From UBA11403 sp963784615 (GTDB lineage: Bacteria; Pseudomonadota; Gammaproteobacteria; Legionellales; Legionellaceae), in the NCBI GenBank assembly GCA_963784615.1, contig CAWASG010000001.1:62001-126000 (forward strand): a stretch of 64,000 nucleotides of DNA, written 5' to 3'. Within the stretch, counting starts at the first letter, position 1. The number at the start of each line of letters is the position of its first letter. A model generated the notes under the pieces. It did not search any database and was not told where the DNA came from. It was given only the letters and a program-made list of their open reading frames with translations. Position numbers and translations under genes: made by a program. Of the stretch, positions 16,442 to 24,918 are shown one piece after another.

Positions 16442-17883
16442 TGATGCACTCATGTGTTGAACACAATATCAAACCAGACTATGACACCGTGTTACGAGAT
16501 ATTGCAGATTATGTCTTAAATAAAAAAATCGACAGCGCTGAAGCCTATAACACCGCGCGTTTATGTTTGATGGATACACTCGGTTGCGGTATGTTGGCAC
16601 TCAATTTCCAGCAATGCACAAAGTTGATGGGGCCTGTTGTACCTGGGGCTATTCTTCCGGGCGGCGCACGGGTTCCGGGCACGCATTATGAACTTGATCC
16701 GGTGCAAGCGGCATTTAACATTGGCACTATGATTCGGTGGCTCGATTTCAACGATACCTGGTTAGCTGCAGAGTGGGGACATCCTTCCGATAACTTGGGC
16801 GCTATTCTGGCCGTGGCTGATTATATGAGTCGGCAAGGTGAAGCCAACATCACCATGCATGATGTGTTAACCGCTATGATTAAAGCGCATGAAATTCAGG
16901 GCTGTATCGCACTGGAAAATAGCTTCAATAAAGTTGGGCTAGATCACGTCTTGTTAGTCAAGGTCGCGAGCGCTGCAGTTGCTGCGCAGCTGATGGGTGG
17001 GGATGAAGACGCGGTTTTAAGAACGTTATCCCATGTTTTTGTTGATGGTCAAAGCTTGCGTACGTATCGACACGCGCCCAATGCTGGATCGCGTAAATCA
17101 TGGGCAGCAGGTGATGCAACAGCTCGCGCCGTTCGTTTGGCATTCATTGCATCTACAGGTGAAATGGGTTATCCCAGTGCTTTAACCGCACCGAGATGGG
17201 GCTTTTATGATGTGCTCTTCAAATGCAATCCTTTCGTGTTTCAACGACCATATGGCAGTTATGTCATGGAGAATGTGTTATTTAAATTATCCTTCCCTGC
17301 CGAATTTCATGCACAAACGGCGGTTGAATGTGCGGTGAAATTACATCCACTCGTTAAAAAACGATTTGATGAGATTGAGCGAATAGAATTAGTCACGCAT
17401 GATTCTGCTATTCGCATTATCAGTAAGGATGGAACGCTGCATAATCCGGCTGATCGAGATCATTGTTTACAGTATATGGTTGCTATCGGGCTATTGTTTG
17501 GTGATTTGCAAGCAGAGCATTATGAAGATGATGTTGCGAAGGATGTTCGTATCGATATTCTACGTTCTAAAATGCAGGTTTCTGAAAATCAGGAATTTTC
17601 ACGCGATTATCATGATCCCGAAAAACGCTCGATTGCGAATAGTATGAATATTATATTCAATGATGGCACCGAAAGCGGGATTGTGAAAGTTGAGTATCCA
17701 ATAGGCCATCGCCGCCGTCGAGAAGAGGGGATCCCTGTACTGCTCGAGAAATTTAAACGTAACATGAGCACACGTTTTTCACCCGAAAAAGTGCAATCCA
17801 TTACCGACATGATGATGGATCAAAAACAATTCGCAGCGATGTCCGTGGTTGATTTTATGGGATGTTTTCACGTAGAGAATTGA
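16441..17883 (+). CDS. prpD: 2-methylcitrate dehydratase PrpD
   Basis: Dehydrates 2-methylcitrate to 2-methyl-cis-aconitate. It belongs to the MmgE/PrpD family and has 480 residues. Strongly conserved blocks are AAFNIGTMIRWLDFNDTW, AEWGHPSDNLGAILAVADY, KAHEIQGCIALENSFNKVG, DGQSLRTYRHAPNAGSRKSW and QRPYGSYVMENVLFKLSF. Two adjacent ATGs (16441, 16444) follow the prpC TAA in overlap. No aconitase-like acnD/prpF pair is present, so rehydration of the product probably depends on a general aconitase coded elsewhere (inference). A family A repeat follows 8 bases after the stop. Confidence 0.95.
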   Translation: MMHSCVEHNIKPDYDTVLRDIADYVLNKKIDSAEAYNTARLCLMDTLGCGMLALNFQQCTKLMGPVVPGAILPGGARVPGTHYELDPVQAAFNIGTMIRWLDFNDTWLAAEWGHPSDNLGAILAVADYMSRQGEANITMHDVLTAMIKAHEIQGCIALENSFNKVGLDHVLLVKVASAAVAAQLMGGDEDAVLRTLSHVFVDGQSLRTYRHAPNAGSRKSWAAGDATARAVRLAFIASTGEMGYPSALTAPRWGFYDVLFKCNPFVFQRPYGSYVMENVLFKLSFPAEFHAQTAVECAVKLHPLVKKRFDEIERIELVTHDSAIRIISKDGTLHNPADRDHCLQYMVAIGLLFGDLQAEHYEDDVAKDVRIDILRSKMQVSENQEFSRDYHDPEKRSIANSMNIIFNDGTESGIVKVEYPIGHRRRREEGIPVLLEKFKRNMSTRFSPEKVQSITDMMMDQKQFAAMSVVDFMGCFHVEN

Positions 17884-17890
17884 GTCGGTT

Positions 17891-18009
17891 GTATGTAGGT
17901 TGCATGTAGGTTGGGTTGAGCGAGAGCGAAGCCCAACAGTTGCAAGCATAATACAAGATGGGCTTAACCGGCCTGTTGGGCTTCGCTCTCGCTCAACCCA
18001 ACCTACATG
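17891..18009. repeat. Family A palindromic repeat, copy 3 (GAGAGCG subtype)
   Basis: The arms are GTAGGTTGGGTTGAGCGAGAG with CGAAGCCCAAC and the reverse complement. The centre (AGTTGCAAGCATAATACAAG plus about 16 bases) is longer than in other copies. It lies between two convergent genes, prpD (+) and the protease-like ankyrin gene (-), where it can act as a bidirectional 3' hairpin. Confidence 0.9.
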
Positions 18010-18010
18010 C

Positions 18011-20125
18011 TCATTCATGTGCCATGGCAAAAGTCGACCTGATCGGAGTCACCGTATCACTAGCCGTTGGTTGTCGATTTGGTAAGGCAAAAAGGGTGGT
18101 ACCGTTGCATAACAAATACGGTTGATGACAATATCGAGTACGTTTTTTTGGATGGTTCGGATTCAGCAGTTCAAGCACGTTTTCTTTAAACGTGTGGCGC
18201 AGAGAATTAAACACGTTCATTGGCAGGACAACCCCTTCTTTCAGTAACCAACGAATACTATCAGGTTTATTGGACCAACAAGCGTATTCAAGCGAATAAT
18301 AGGATATTAGAGTGCCGTTTCGTTTTGAATGTTGCAGCAATGATAAATAAGTTGTGTCGCCTAATGAATAGATAATCAACGCGCTCTGCTTATTATTGAT
18401 TACTTGATATAAGGGGGCTGAATTAATGAAATTAACCCACGCAAGTAATTCGACATGACAGGCAATGACTAAAGACTCCAAATGGGCATCTTCCATCTTA
18501 AAAACATCATCTAGCGCGCTTAATGTCAACTGAACGTCCCGGCCGAGGAGGACATTCACCATATTGTAATCTTTACGACGGCAGGCGCTTGTTAACATTG
18601 CCTCTGTTGGTACAACGCCTTCATTCATTAGAAATTGGGCGAGGACAATATCACCGCGTTCACATAATTTGTAGAGCAACGTTTGGTCTGGTTTTAGCCC
18701 CTTTTTCATTAGAAAAATAATTGGCTCAAGCGAATGGCTGCGTAAACAAACGTCATGGAAAAACGTGTCGGTCAGTACGATACCCATATCGATAAGGGCA
18801 TTAGCCATGCCTGTATCCACATGGTCTAATAGGGCATTTTTTAGCAACGATATGGGTGGTATTAGTCCTAGAGTACAAAGCCAATTACCCCAGGTTAGAG
18901 GGCAATGCTTATCGCTAAACACTATCTGCTCTAGCAAGGTTTGAGTTGGATTAAATCCAGTTCTCAATAATAAACTTGCCGCTTGAATGCTCCCTTTTTG
19001 ACAACAAACGAGGAATATTTGATCGGTTATAGTAATGTCTTGATCTAGCAAATCTTGAATCATGTTTAGATCGTCACTCGTGCAAGATAGCAGTAATAGT
19101 TGATTCAAATTTTCCTTATGGGGGGTGTGGATGCTCATCCACGCGACTTCATTCTTGAGGTTATTCCACTGTCGTTCAAAGCGACGTTGGTTCTTTTGCT
19201 GTGTGTATAAACAGGAGGTCATTAGAAGCGAGGGATTAAAGTGCCCATTTATTCTGAGAATGAAAAAAGCTTTGAAAATAGCGTCAACCAACAAGTCTGT
19301 TCGAAGATACAATTCGCCCGGCAGACGATTAGGATCCACCAACATCCATTGATGTTCAGGATGATAATTAAGCGTAATAGCGTGTTCATTAGCTATCAAA
19401 ATCAGTGAAAACAGACATGGGTGAAAATAATTTTTTAAAAGATTAATTGACTCTACCAACTCATGCGGGGTGTAAGAGCCAGCTATCATTTGGATTAAAG
19501 TGGGTTTTTTTTGAGGTTGCTTTTCGTAATAGGTGGCCGATGTGACGCGCGAACTCAACTCTGCGTTTAGTGCCGTCACTGGAGAGTCAAATAATTGGGG
19601 ATACTGGAACGGTTGCTGATATACCGCAACCGCATCAAAGAAGGCCAATATATCCAAATATTGGGGGTGAATTTTCTCCTGTGCTTGAAGATTTTTTTTA
19701 ATATCTAATGTTGATACATTATAAATTTTTTTCAGCCGCGCATCAAAGGTTGGATAATCCTCAGCGAGAAAGGCGCTCAGGGCCATATTTGACATACCAT
19801 AACATTGCCCAAGAGTAGAGACGCCATACCCTATTTCATTCATTTTATTGATATACCATGTCTGCTGACTCATGGGTACATCGCGGTTTTCAAAAGATTG
19901 AATGAGCTTGATAAGGACTTCTATGTTTCTTTCTGTGGGGGTAAATTTCATCATATTCAATGTGTTTAATGCGCTTGAAATGAACGCCTCATGGATTTTA
20001 GGCTCATATAGTTCCATAACAAAATCGCTAAATTCATTAATAAAATCTTTGTAAGCGTCAGGATGGGTTAATAAATTATTCTTATTGTGTAATAAATCGC
20101 ACAAGATCTCAGTTATGGCTCGCAT
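18011..20125 (-). CDS. Candidate effector: C58/YopT-like cysteine protease domain plus ankyrin-like repeats
   Basis: A large cytosolic-type protein of 704 residues (from ATG 20125). A TTG at 20179 would add 18 residues, but no ribosome site supports it. In the N-terminal half, GQCYGMSNMALSAFL (Cys108), ANEHAITLNY (His248) and WMLVDPNRLPG (Asp264) follow the Cys / His-Ala / Asp-Pro-Asn order seen in papain-fold C58 (YopT/AvrPphB) proteases and several Legionella effectors. From about residue 345 the protein becomes a series of about 33-residue helix pairs such as LLYKLCERGDIVLAQFLMNE followed by GVVPTEAMLTSACRRKDY, a degenerate ankyrin-like solenoid. It is flanked by repeats and by prpD, with no operon partner. 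A possible promoter TTGATA-N18-TATATA (20167 to 20138, minus strand) lies just upstream. The protease assignment is inference from motif spacing. Confidence 0.75.
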   Translation of the reverse strand: MRAITEILCDLLHNKNNLLTHPDAYKDFINEFSDFVMELYEPKIHEAFISSALNTLNMMKFTPTERNIEVLIKLIQSFENRDVPMSQQTWYINKMNEIGYGVSTLGQCYGMSNMALSAFLAEDYPTFDARLKKIYNVSTLDIKKNLQAQEKIHPQYLDILAFFDAVAVYQQPFQYPQLFDSPVTALNAELSSRVTSATYYEKQPQKKPTLIQMIAGSYTPHELVESINLLKNYFHPCLFSLILIANEHAITLNYHPEHQWMLVDPNRLPGELYLRTDLLVDAIFKAFFILRINGHFNPSLLMTSCLYTQQKNQRRFERQWNNLKNEVAWMSIHTPHKENLNQLLLLSCTSDDLNMIQDLLDQDITITDQIFLVCCQKGSIQAASLLLRTGFNPTQTLLEQIVFSDKHCPLTWGNWLCTLGLIPPISLLKNALLDHVDTGMANALIDMGIVLTDTFFHDVCLRSHSLEPIIFLMKKGLKPDQTLLYKLCERGDIVLAQFLMNEGVVPTEAMLTSACRRKDYNMVNVLLGRDVQLTLSALDDVFKMEDAHLESLVIACHVELLAWVNFINSAPLYQVINNKQSALIIYSLGDTTYLSLLQHSKRNGTLISYYSLEYACWSNKPDSIRWLLKEGVVLPMNVFNSLRHTFKENVLELLNPNHPKKRTRYCHQPYLLCNGTTLFALPNRQPTASDTVTPIRSTFAMAHE

Positions 20126-20295
20126 TTTCACATACTCTATATACACGTAAAGAGCGAAGTGTATCAAATATGAGCGCAAAAAACAATGTCATAACGAGGT
20201 CATTGCTCTTGAGGCCGCCTGCTCTAAACCGAGAGATATTACACCAGCTCTTCTGGGCAAACATCGGAAATGAACTTTAGATAAGTCTTCACTTC

Positions 20296-20500
20296 TAATG
20301 AACTTCACAATTTGTGCAATGTTTAATTAGTCGTCGTTGCGAGCAGGCCAGTACCTTCGGTACAAACAGCCAACATGAACTTGCAGGTCGCGTCGTTGCG
20401 AGGCACGAAGCAATCCAGAGAACAAAGCTTCGAACTCTGGATTTCTTCGTACCTCGCAACGACGGAATCTGGCAGTTTTTATACAAATTAAGAAGTTCAT
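20296..20500. repeat. Family C repeat, copy 3 (composite)
   Basis: AATGAACTTCACAATTTGTG, an inverted fragment containing AGTACCTTCGGTAC, and then the core GCGTCGTTGCGAGGCACGAA with its pairing arm CTTCGTACCTCGCAACGACG. It ends at AAGTTCATTAGAA, the inverse of its left flank. The gap 20180-20645 between the ankyrin gene and flgI otherwise holds no gene that I can support. Confidence 0.82.
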
Positions 20501-20645
20501 TAGAAGCCGATTAGGCCCATCGTGTATTGTGTTCGTGACTGTTGGACTTCCTTCACTCAACCCAATCTATTCAAACCATTATCTGGTTCCAGAAAATGTA
20601 AATTAGAACACTTTTAAGAACCACTTTCTGGGCTATTGTGCTATA

Positions 20646-21839
20646 TTATTGCACAATCAGCTCAGCATGTAATGCGCCAGCGCGTTTTAAACTTTCCAAA
20701 ATAGCGATGATATCCCGTGTAGAGGTTCTCACTTGAATTAATGATTCAATTAAGTCGCCAATGGTTGCGCCTTTGGGTAGTTTTACTGAGTTTGCCTCGG
20801 GCTCTTTGACTTTGATTGAGGTGGAAGGCGTGATGGTTGTTTTGATGTGTTTGCTGACGTTACTCACGAGTGTAGGTTGTGAAACGTTGTAATCGGTGGA
20901 AATGGCAATTTGCAGATTGCCGTGTGAAATGGTTACTGCATCAATTTTGACATCAGAGCCGGCAACCACAACGCCCGTTCGCTCATTGACAACAACGGTT
21001 GGCAGGTTGTCGGGAACGATGTTTATATTTTCCAGCTGACTGATAAAGCGAATGAAATGCCCCCTGGTTTTGGCGGGTGGATTAATTTTAATGTCTTGAG
21101 CGCCGCGAGCATGGGCAGTATGAGGGCCGAATTTTTTATTGATGGCTTCTTCAACATGATCGGCTGTGGTGAAATCGGCGTGGTTTAAAATCAAGTGTAC
21201 ATCGCCTTCTTTACTGATGAGTTCATTTTCAAGTGTTTTTTCAACAATTGCGCCGCCTGGGATTAGCCCTGCTGTGGGGTGGTTTTTTTGTACTACGTTT
21301 CCAAACAAATCATATTTAAAGCCCCCGATAGAAAGCGGGCCTTGAGCCAATGCATAAATCTGGTTGTCTGGGCCTTTTAATGGGGTTGCGAGCAGTGTTC
21401 CGCCTAATAAACTTTTAGCATCTCCCAGGGACGCGACGTTAATATCTAACTTATCACCTTGATGGGCGAAATAGGGGAGGTTGGTGGTGATAATGACCGT
21501 TGCGGTATTGCGACTGTTAATATCGTTCGGATTAATATTCACACCAAAACTTTGTAGCAAATTCGCAATTGCTTGTGTGGTGTCTTTGTTGCGGCGTGAA
21601 TCCCCTGATCCTGCGAGACCAATGACTAATCCATAACCGGTGATAGGATTTTCCTGAAGTCCGGATAAATGGGCGATTGATTTTAGGCGTACTGAGGCAT
21701 TTGCAGAGGGTAGGAGGAATAGCAGTAACAGTAATATACTCCATCGTCGACAAGCCGCGGAAAGTCGGCGAGTGAGAGCATGGGAACTTTGGTGAATGAT
21801 ATTACTTGGCGATATCGAGAGAATAAGTTTTTTCATCAT
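20646..21839 (-). CDS. flgI: Flagellar basal-body P-ring protein FlgI
   Basis: Forms the periplasmic P-ring around the flagellar rod. Mature FlgI features are clear: RLKSIAHLSGLQENPITGYG, GLVIGLAGSGDSRRNKDT, AVVVT-like strands, and the C-terminus SLKRAGALHAELIVQ. The export signal is odd. The hydrophobic core (WSILLLLLFLLPSANAS) is preceded by about 33 residues, so either the n-region is extended or an internal start is used (none with ATG exists). The length is 397 residues, above the usual 365 because of that extension. The ATG overlaps the flgH stop (ATGA), so it is co-translated as the last gene of the cluster. Confidence 0.94.
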   Translation of the reverse strand: MMKKLILSISPSNIIHQSSHALTRRLSAACRRWSILLLLLFLLPSANASVRLKSIAHLSGLQENPITGYGLVIGLAGSGDSRRNKDTTQAIANLLQSFGVNINPNDINSRNTATVIITTNLPYFAHQGDKLDINVASLGDAKSLLGGTLLATPLKGPDNQIYALAQGPLSIGGFKYDLFGNVVQKNHPTAGLIPGGAIVEKTLENELISKEGDVHLILNHADFTTADHVEEAINKKFGPHTAHARGAQDIKINPPAKTRGHFIRFISQLENINIVPDNLPTVVVNERTGVVVAGSDVKIDAVTISHGNLQIAISTDYNVSQPTLVSNVSKHIKTTITPSTSIKVKEPEANSVKLPKGATIGDLIESLIQVRTSTRDIIAILESLKRAGALHAELIVQ

Positions 21840-22405
21840 ACAAGCCCCGCCATAGAAAGTAATTTATAAATAATGTTGTACCGCTGGGAGTTGGATACTG
21901 AGCCATCGCCAGTGTAAGTAATTTTTGCATTACCCAGCCGAGTAGATAGCACCGTATTTTGCGTACTGATGTCCTCCTGGCGAACAATGCCACAAAGGAC
22001 AATGGTTTGTTGCTCGCCATTGATTTGAATCACCTGGTGACCTTTGACGCGGTAGCTGCCATTGGGTAAAACTGTTTGAATGCGCACAGTGAGCGCGGCC
22101 TTGATTTTACCATTTCGCTCGGTTTTAGCAGCCGCGCGTCCATCCCCACGAAGGCCAAAGCTGACTTCTTGTGGACGGTTGTTATAACTGGCCTCTAAAG
22201 CGGTTTTTATTTCTTTTCCGGAGGAGAGATCCGCACTGGTTTGTGCATTGGATGTTTCCAAGACGATTACGGTCAGTACGTCTCCTGGTAAATAGGCTTT
22301 TTTGTCGGCAATAAAAGGACGATAGATGACGTCATCAAATAAGCTCACCGCGCCTGCAGGTGGACATAATATGAAGGTAAAGAGTATGACGAATATTTTT
22401 TTCAT
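21836..22405 (-). CDS. flgH: Flagellar L-ring protein FlgH, short and lacking a clear lipobox
   Basis: Forms the L-ring in the outer membrane. Family features are LYRP-like VIYRPFIADKKAYLPGDVL, TVIVLETSNAQTSADLSSGK, the GxGxAxAxT-type motif (GLRGDGRAAAKTERNG), and RIQTVLPNGSYRVKGHQVI. Only 189 residues, against about 230 in E. coli. FlgH is normally a lipoprotein. Here the only early Cys (C14, in FILCPP) has Leu at -1, a poor lipobox, while PAGA-V at 19/20 looks like an ordinary signal peptidase I site. The L-ring may therefore not be lipid-anchored (inference). It overlaps flgA and flgI by 4 bases on each side. Confidence 0.9.
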   Translation of the reverse strand: MKKIFVILFTFILCPPAGAVSLFDDVIYRPFIADKKAYLPGDVLTVIVLETSNAQTSADLSSGKEIKTALEASYNNRPQEVSFGLRGDGRAAAKTERNGKIKAALTVRIQTVLPNGSYRVKGHQVIQINGEQQTIVLCGIVRQEDISTQNTVLSTRLGNAKITYTGDGSVSNSQRYNIIYKLLSMAGLV

Positions 22406-23322
22406 GGCGTTGTCTCAGCTTGCTGAAAACCACTGATGCGGGCAGCAAAGGTTTTTTGGGTTAAAGGGTTTTTTACCGTTATGGTTTGACCGAGAGCGCC
22501 TTCACTCAATGCGATGGCGTCGATGACCAGGGTAATGTGATGATGATGCAATGTAACTTTAACGGATTGTCCTTGCATAACCAGTGGGGGTGCTTTGAAT
22601 GCGTTCTCTATTAAAATGCTATTGCGGGTCATCGACGTGGTTAACATGACGGGCTTCGGTATAGATTGAGCCGGTTCGTTGATGAGACCTGCTATATCAC
22701 GTTCTTTCAAGGTAAATGCCTCGTTTGTGAGGAGGGTGTTCTTGTTCAAATGATGATTGGCAACCCAGACGTTTGCATAAGCACGGACTTTAAACCAAAC
22801 GGCAATGCAGGTGTGGGGTTGTTGTTTGTGAATGAGCCATATGCATACCCGTTTTGCAGTCGGATAGTGGAGGGTTGATGCTGTTTTAAAATCATCTAAG
22901 ATATATTCACTGTCGTGAAGGTGAGATAACGCTTCAAGTTTGACATGGGTGTAGTGAGGCTGCAGTTGAGCCAGCAAGGCTGTTTTAGCTTTATTGATAA
23001 GTGCCTGCCCGCTGGTTTGTATGGAGCGCTCGACTTTGATATTGGTTTTGCCTTGCCAGCTTATTTTGAGAGGTCCAAGACGTTGTGTCATCCAATTGAG
23101 AATGCGTGCTTTTGTAATGACTTCATCGGGGGCGGGGTGGCTTTGTAAGGGTAAGCTTGACCAATGATCTTCATCGTTTTCAATCAGCACGAGCTCTCCC
23201 AGCGTCCGGGCATTGTCGTGAATAACGGATTGAAAGCGCAGCGTTGTCTCTGCATAACAGGCTGCTGTTGTGACGAATAATAACGTTATTGTGAGCAAAC
23301 CCCAACTAATCACGAATTTCAT
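22402..23322 (-). CDS. flgA: Flagella basal-body P-ring formation chaperone FlgA
   Basis: Periplasmic chaperone for P-ring assembly by FlgI. The N-terminal signal peptide has a clear hydrophobic core (WGLLTITLLFVTTAACYAET). The C-terminal SAF-like domain contains NTLLTNEAFTLKERDIAGLI and PLVMQGQSVKVTLHHHHITL, then SEGALGQTITVKNPLTQKTF, typical of FlgA. At 306 residues it is longer than E. coli FlgA (219), with an extra N-terminal domain of about 80 residues as in Pseudomonas-type FlgA. The start overlaps the flgG end by 17 bases. Confidence 0.9.
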   Translation of the reverse strand: MKFVISWGLLTITLLFVTTAACYAETTLRFQSVIHDNARTLGELVLIENDEDHWSSLPLQSHPAPDEVITKARILNWMTQRLGPLKISWQGKTNIKVERSIQTSGQALINKAKTALLAQLQPHYTHVKLEALSHLHDSEYILDDFKTASTLHYPTAKRVCIWLIHKQQPHTCIAVWFKVRAYANVWVANHHLNKNTLLTNEAFTLKERDIAGLINEPAQSIPKPVMLTTSMTRNSILIENAFKAPPLVMQGQSVKVTLHHHHITLVIDAIALSEGALGQTITVKNPLTQKTFAARISGFQQAETTP

Positions 23323-24082
23323 TGGTCATCTTTTCCAATTCATCAGCAACTTGCACGGCTTTTGCATTCAATTGATACACGCGCTGCGCCATGGTCAATT
23401 GCATCAATGAATTCACCATATCGACATTTGAGCCTTCAATGTGTTTTTGCAAAAGTGTCCCTATACCGCTGCTTCCAGGGTTATCAACGACGGCATCACC
23501 GGTTTGTTCTGTGGTGTTATACAGACCAGACCCCAGAGCATGCAGTGATTCCGGATTGAGAAACTTTGCCAGCTTGATGGTCCCTAATAATTGAGGCTCT
23601 GAGTCATCACTCATGGTCGCCTCGATATCGCCATTTTTTTGAATCGTGATGTCAACGGCATCTTCTGGAATTTGAATCTGATCAGCGAGTCTTAAACCGT
23701 CTTGCGTTGCTAAGTAACGATCGCTATCGACTGTCAGACTTGAGTTTCGCGTATAGGCAACGTTACCATCGGTATTAATGACTTGAAAAAAACCGTTGCC
23801 ATCGATGGCCACATCGTTCCAATTATTGGTGGGTTTAAGCGGGCCATTACTGAAGTCTTTAGAGGTTGCATAGACCGCTGTTCCCAAACCAATGCTTGCG
23901 CTATTTTGATGTTGGAACATCGGCGTTGTGCCATCGATGTTTTGATACAGTACGTCTTCAAAGGTGAGTTTAGTCGATTTATAATTAGGGGTGTTTAAGT
24001 TGGCTAAATCATTGGCGATTTTATCAATGTAATACTCTTCTGATTTTAAACCGCTGGCTGCAATGGCAAGTGCGTCAGACAT
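23306..24082 (-). CDS. flgG: Flagellar distal-rod protein FlgG
   Basis: Component of the distal rod that crosses the periplasm. The N-terminal rod signature SDALAIAASGLKSEEYYIDK followed by IANDLANLNTPNYKSTKLTF (NLANxxTPGYK-like), and the C-terminal MQLTMAQRVYQLNAKAVQVA, define the FlgG/FlgF family. Domain size and the GTAVYATSKDFSNG turn suggest FlgG over FlgF. The length is 258 residues. It follows flgF with an 8-base overlap. A family-level mix-up of flgF and flgG is possible, but order and length favour this assignment. Confidence 0.88.
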   Translation of the reverse strand: MSDALAIAASGLKSEEYYIDKIANDLANLNTPNYKSTKLTFEDVLYQNIDGTTPMFQHQNSASIGLGTAVYATSKDFSNGPLKPTNNWNDVAIDGNGFFQVINTDGNVAYTRNSSLTVDSDRYLATQDGLRLADQIQIPEDAVDITIQKNGDIEATMSDDSEPQLLGTIKLAKFLNPESLHALGSGLYNTTEQTGDAVVDNPGSSGIGTLLQKHIEGSNVDMVNSLMQLTMAQRVYQLNAKAVQVADELEKMTNEIRD

Positions 24083-24788
24083 TACTTTCTCCTAAAGAGC
24101 TGATGGCAGTAGATAACATATTATTAGCGGTACGCATAACGCGTTGAGACGCTTCAAAATGCCGCGATGTTTTGACCATATCCATCATTTCATCAATGGA
24201 TTTAACGTTAGATTGTTCAAGATAGCCTTGTAATACGTGGGTGGCATTGTTCGCGGGAATAGGAGCTTCCTGGCTTTCATACAATCCATGACCTTGATTG
24301 GTCAGCACTTCAGGGCTCGAAAACTGCACAACGTCGATGTGTTCGATGATGTGATTGTCAATGAACACCGCACCACTGGCATCGATGGTAAAGGGATTAT
24401 CATCAACATGAATCACGCCATTTTTCCCCAGCAATCGTGCGCCAGTGGGGGTGCTGAGTACGCCTTCTTCATTCACATGAAAATCACCACGGCGTGTATA
24501 AAACAGCCCTTCATCGGTTTGCACTTCAAAATAGCCTTCACCCGCTAAAGCCAGATCACCAGGAAGCTTTGATTGCACAAATGCGCCTTGTAGCATTTGT
24601 GTGGATTGATGCAACTGTTCACCGGCTGATGTCATGTTGGCCTGAAGCTGTTCGTCGAACCCTGTATTTTCAACAATCTGACGTTTATAACCCGGCGTTT
24701 GCAGATTAGACACATTTTGACTAATCGATTGCAGCTTCAATTGGTCTTGGAGCATGGCAACCTGGGTTGCGGAAATGGCGTCTAGCAT
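24075..24788 (-). CDS. flgF: Flagellar rod protein FlgF
   Basis: Proximal-rod-type component. It starts at ATG 24788, because AAGAGG (24798-24803 on the minus strand) is 9 bases ahead. The ATG at 24797 would sit right on the ribosome site. The protein is 237 residues. The N-terminus QLKLQSISQNVSNLQTPGYK carries the rod-protein signature, and the C-terminal half has the MMDMVKTSRHFEASQRVMRT helix with IDEMM just before it. A family B repeat separates it from flhA upstream, so transcription may be interrupted or modulated here. Confidence 0.87.
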   Translation of the reverse strand: MLDAISATQVAMLQDQLKLQSISQNVSNLQTPGYKRQIVENTGFDEQLQANMTSAGEQLHQSTQMLQGAFVQSKLPGDLALAGEGYFEVQTDEGLFYTRRGDFHVNEEGVLSTPTGARLLGKNGVIHVDDNPFTIDASGAVFIDNHIIEHIDVVQFSSPEVLTNQGHGLYESQEAPIPANNATHVLQGYLEQSNVKSIDEMMDMVKTSRHFEASQRVMRTANNMLSTAISSLGESNV

Positions 24789-24822
24789 TTTATACATCCT
24801 CTTGTTGTTTCTTGGTAAGGTT

Positions 24823-24918
24823 AAGGGGAAGGGGAAAGGGAAAGGGAAAGGGGAAGGGGAAGGGAAAGATCGGGCAGGGGCACGGTAGTTTTCCCTTTCC
24901 CTTTCCCCTACCCCTACC
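24823..24918. repeat. Family B repeat, copy 4 (purine-rich, short core)
   Basis: Long GGGAAAGGGGAAGG runs on the left and a matching CCCTTTCCCTTTCCCCTACC on the right form an inverted repeat around GATCGGGCAGGGGCACGG. The ATGTACGCTACGCG core of the full form is missing. It lies between flhA and flgF inside the flagellar operon and touches the 3' end of flhA. The purine/pyrimidine strands are near mirror repeats, so triplex or slippage effects are possible. Confidence 0.85.

Noticed and set aside
20636..20656. Hairpin TTGTGC / GCACAA at the flgI end as a terminator
   Set aside because: The stem is only 6 bases and has no T-run on the minus strand.
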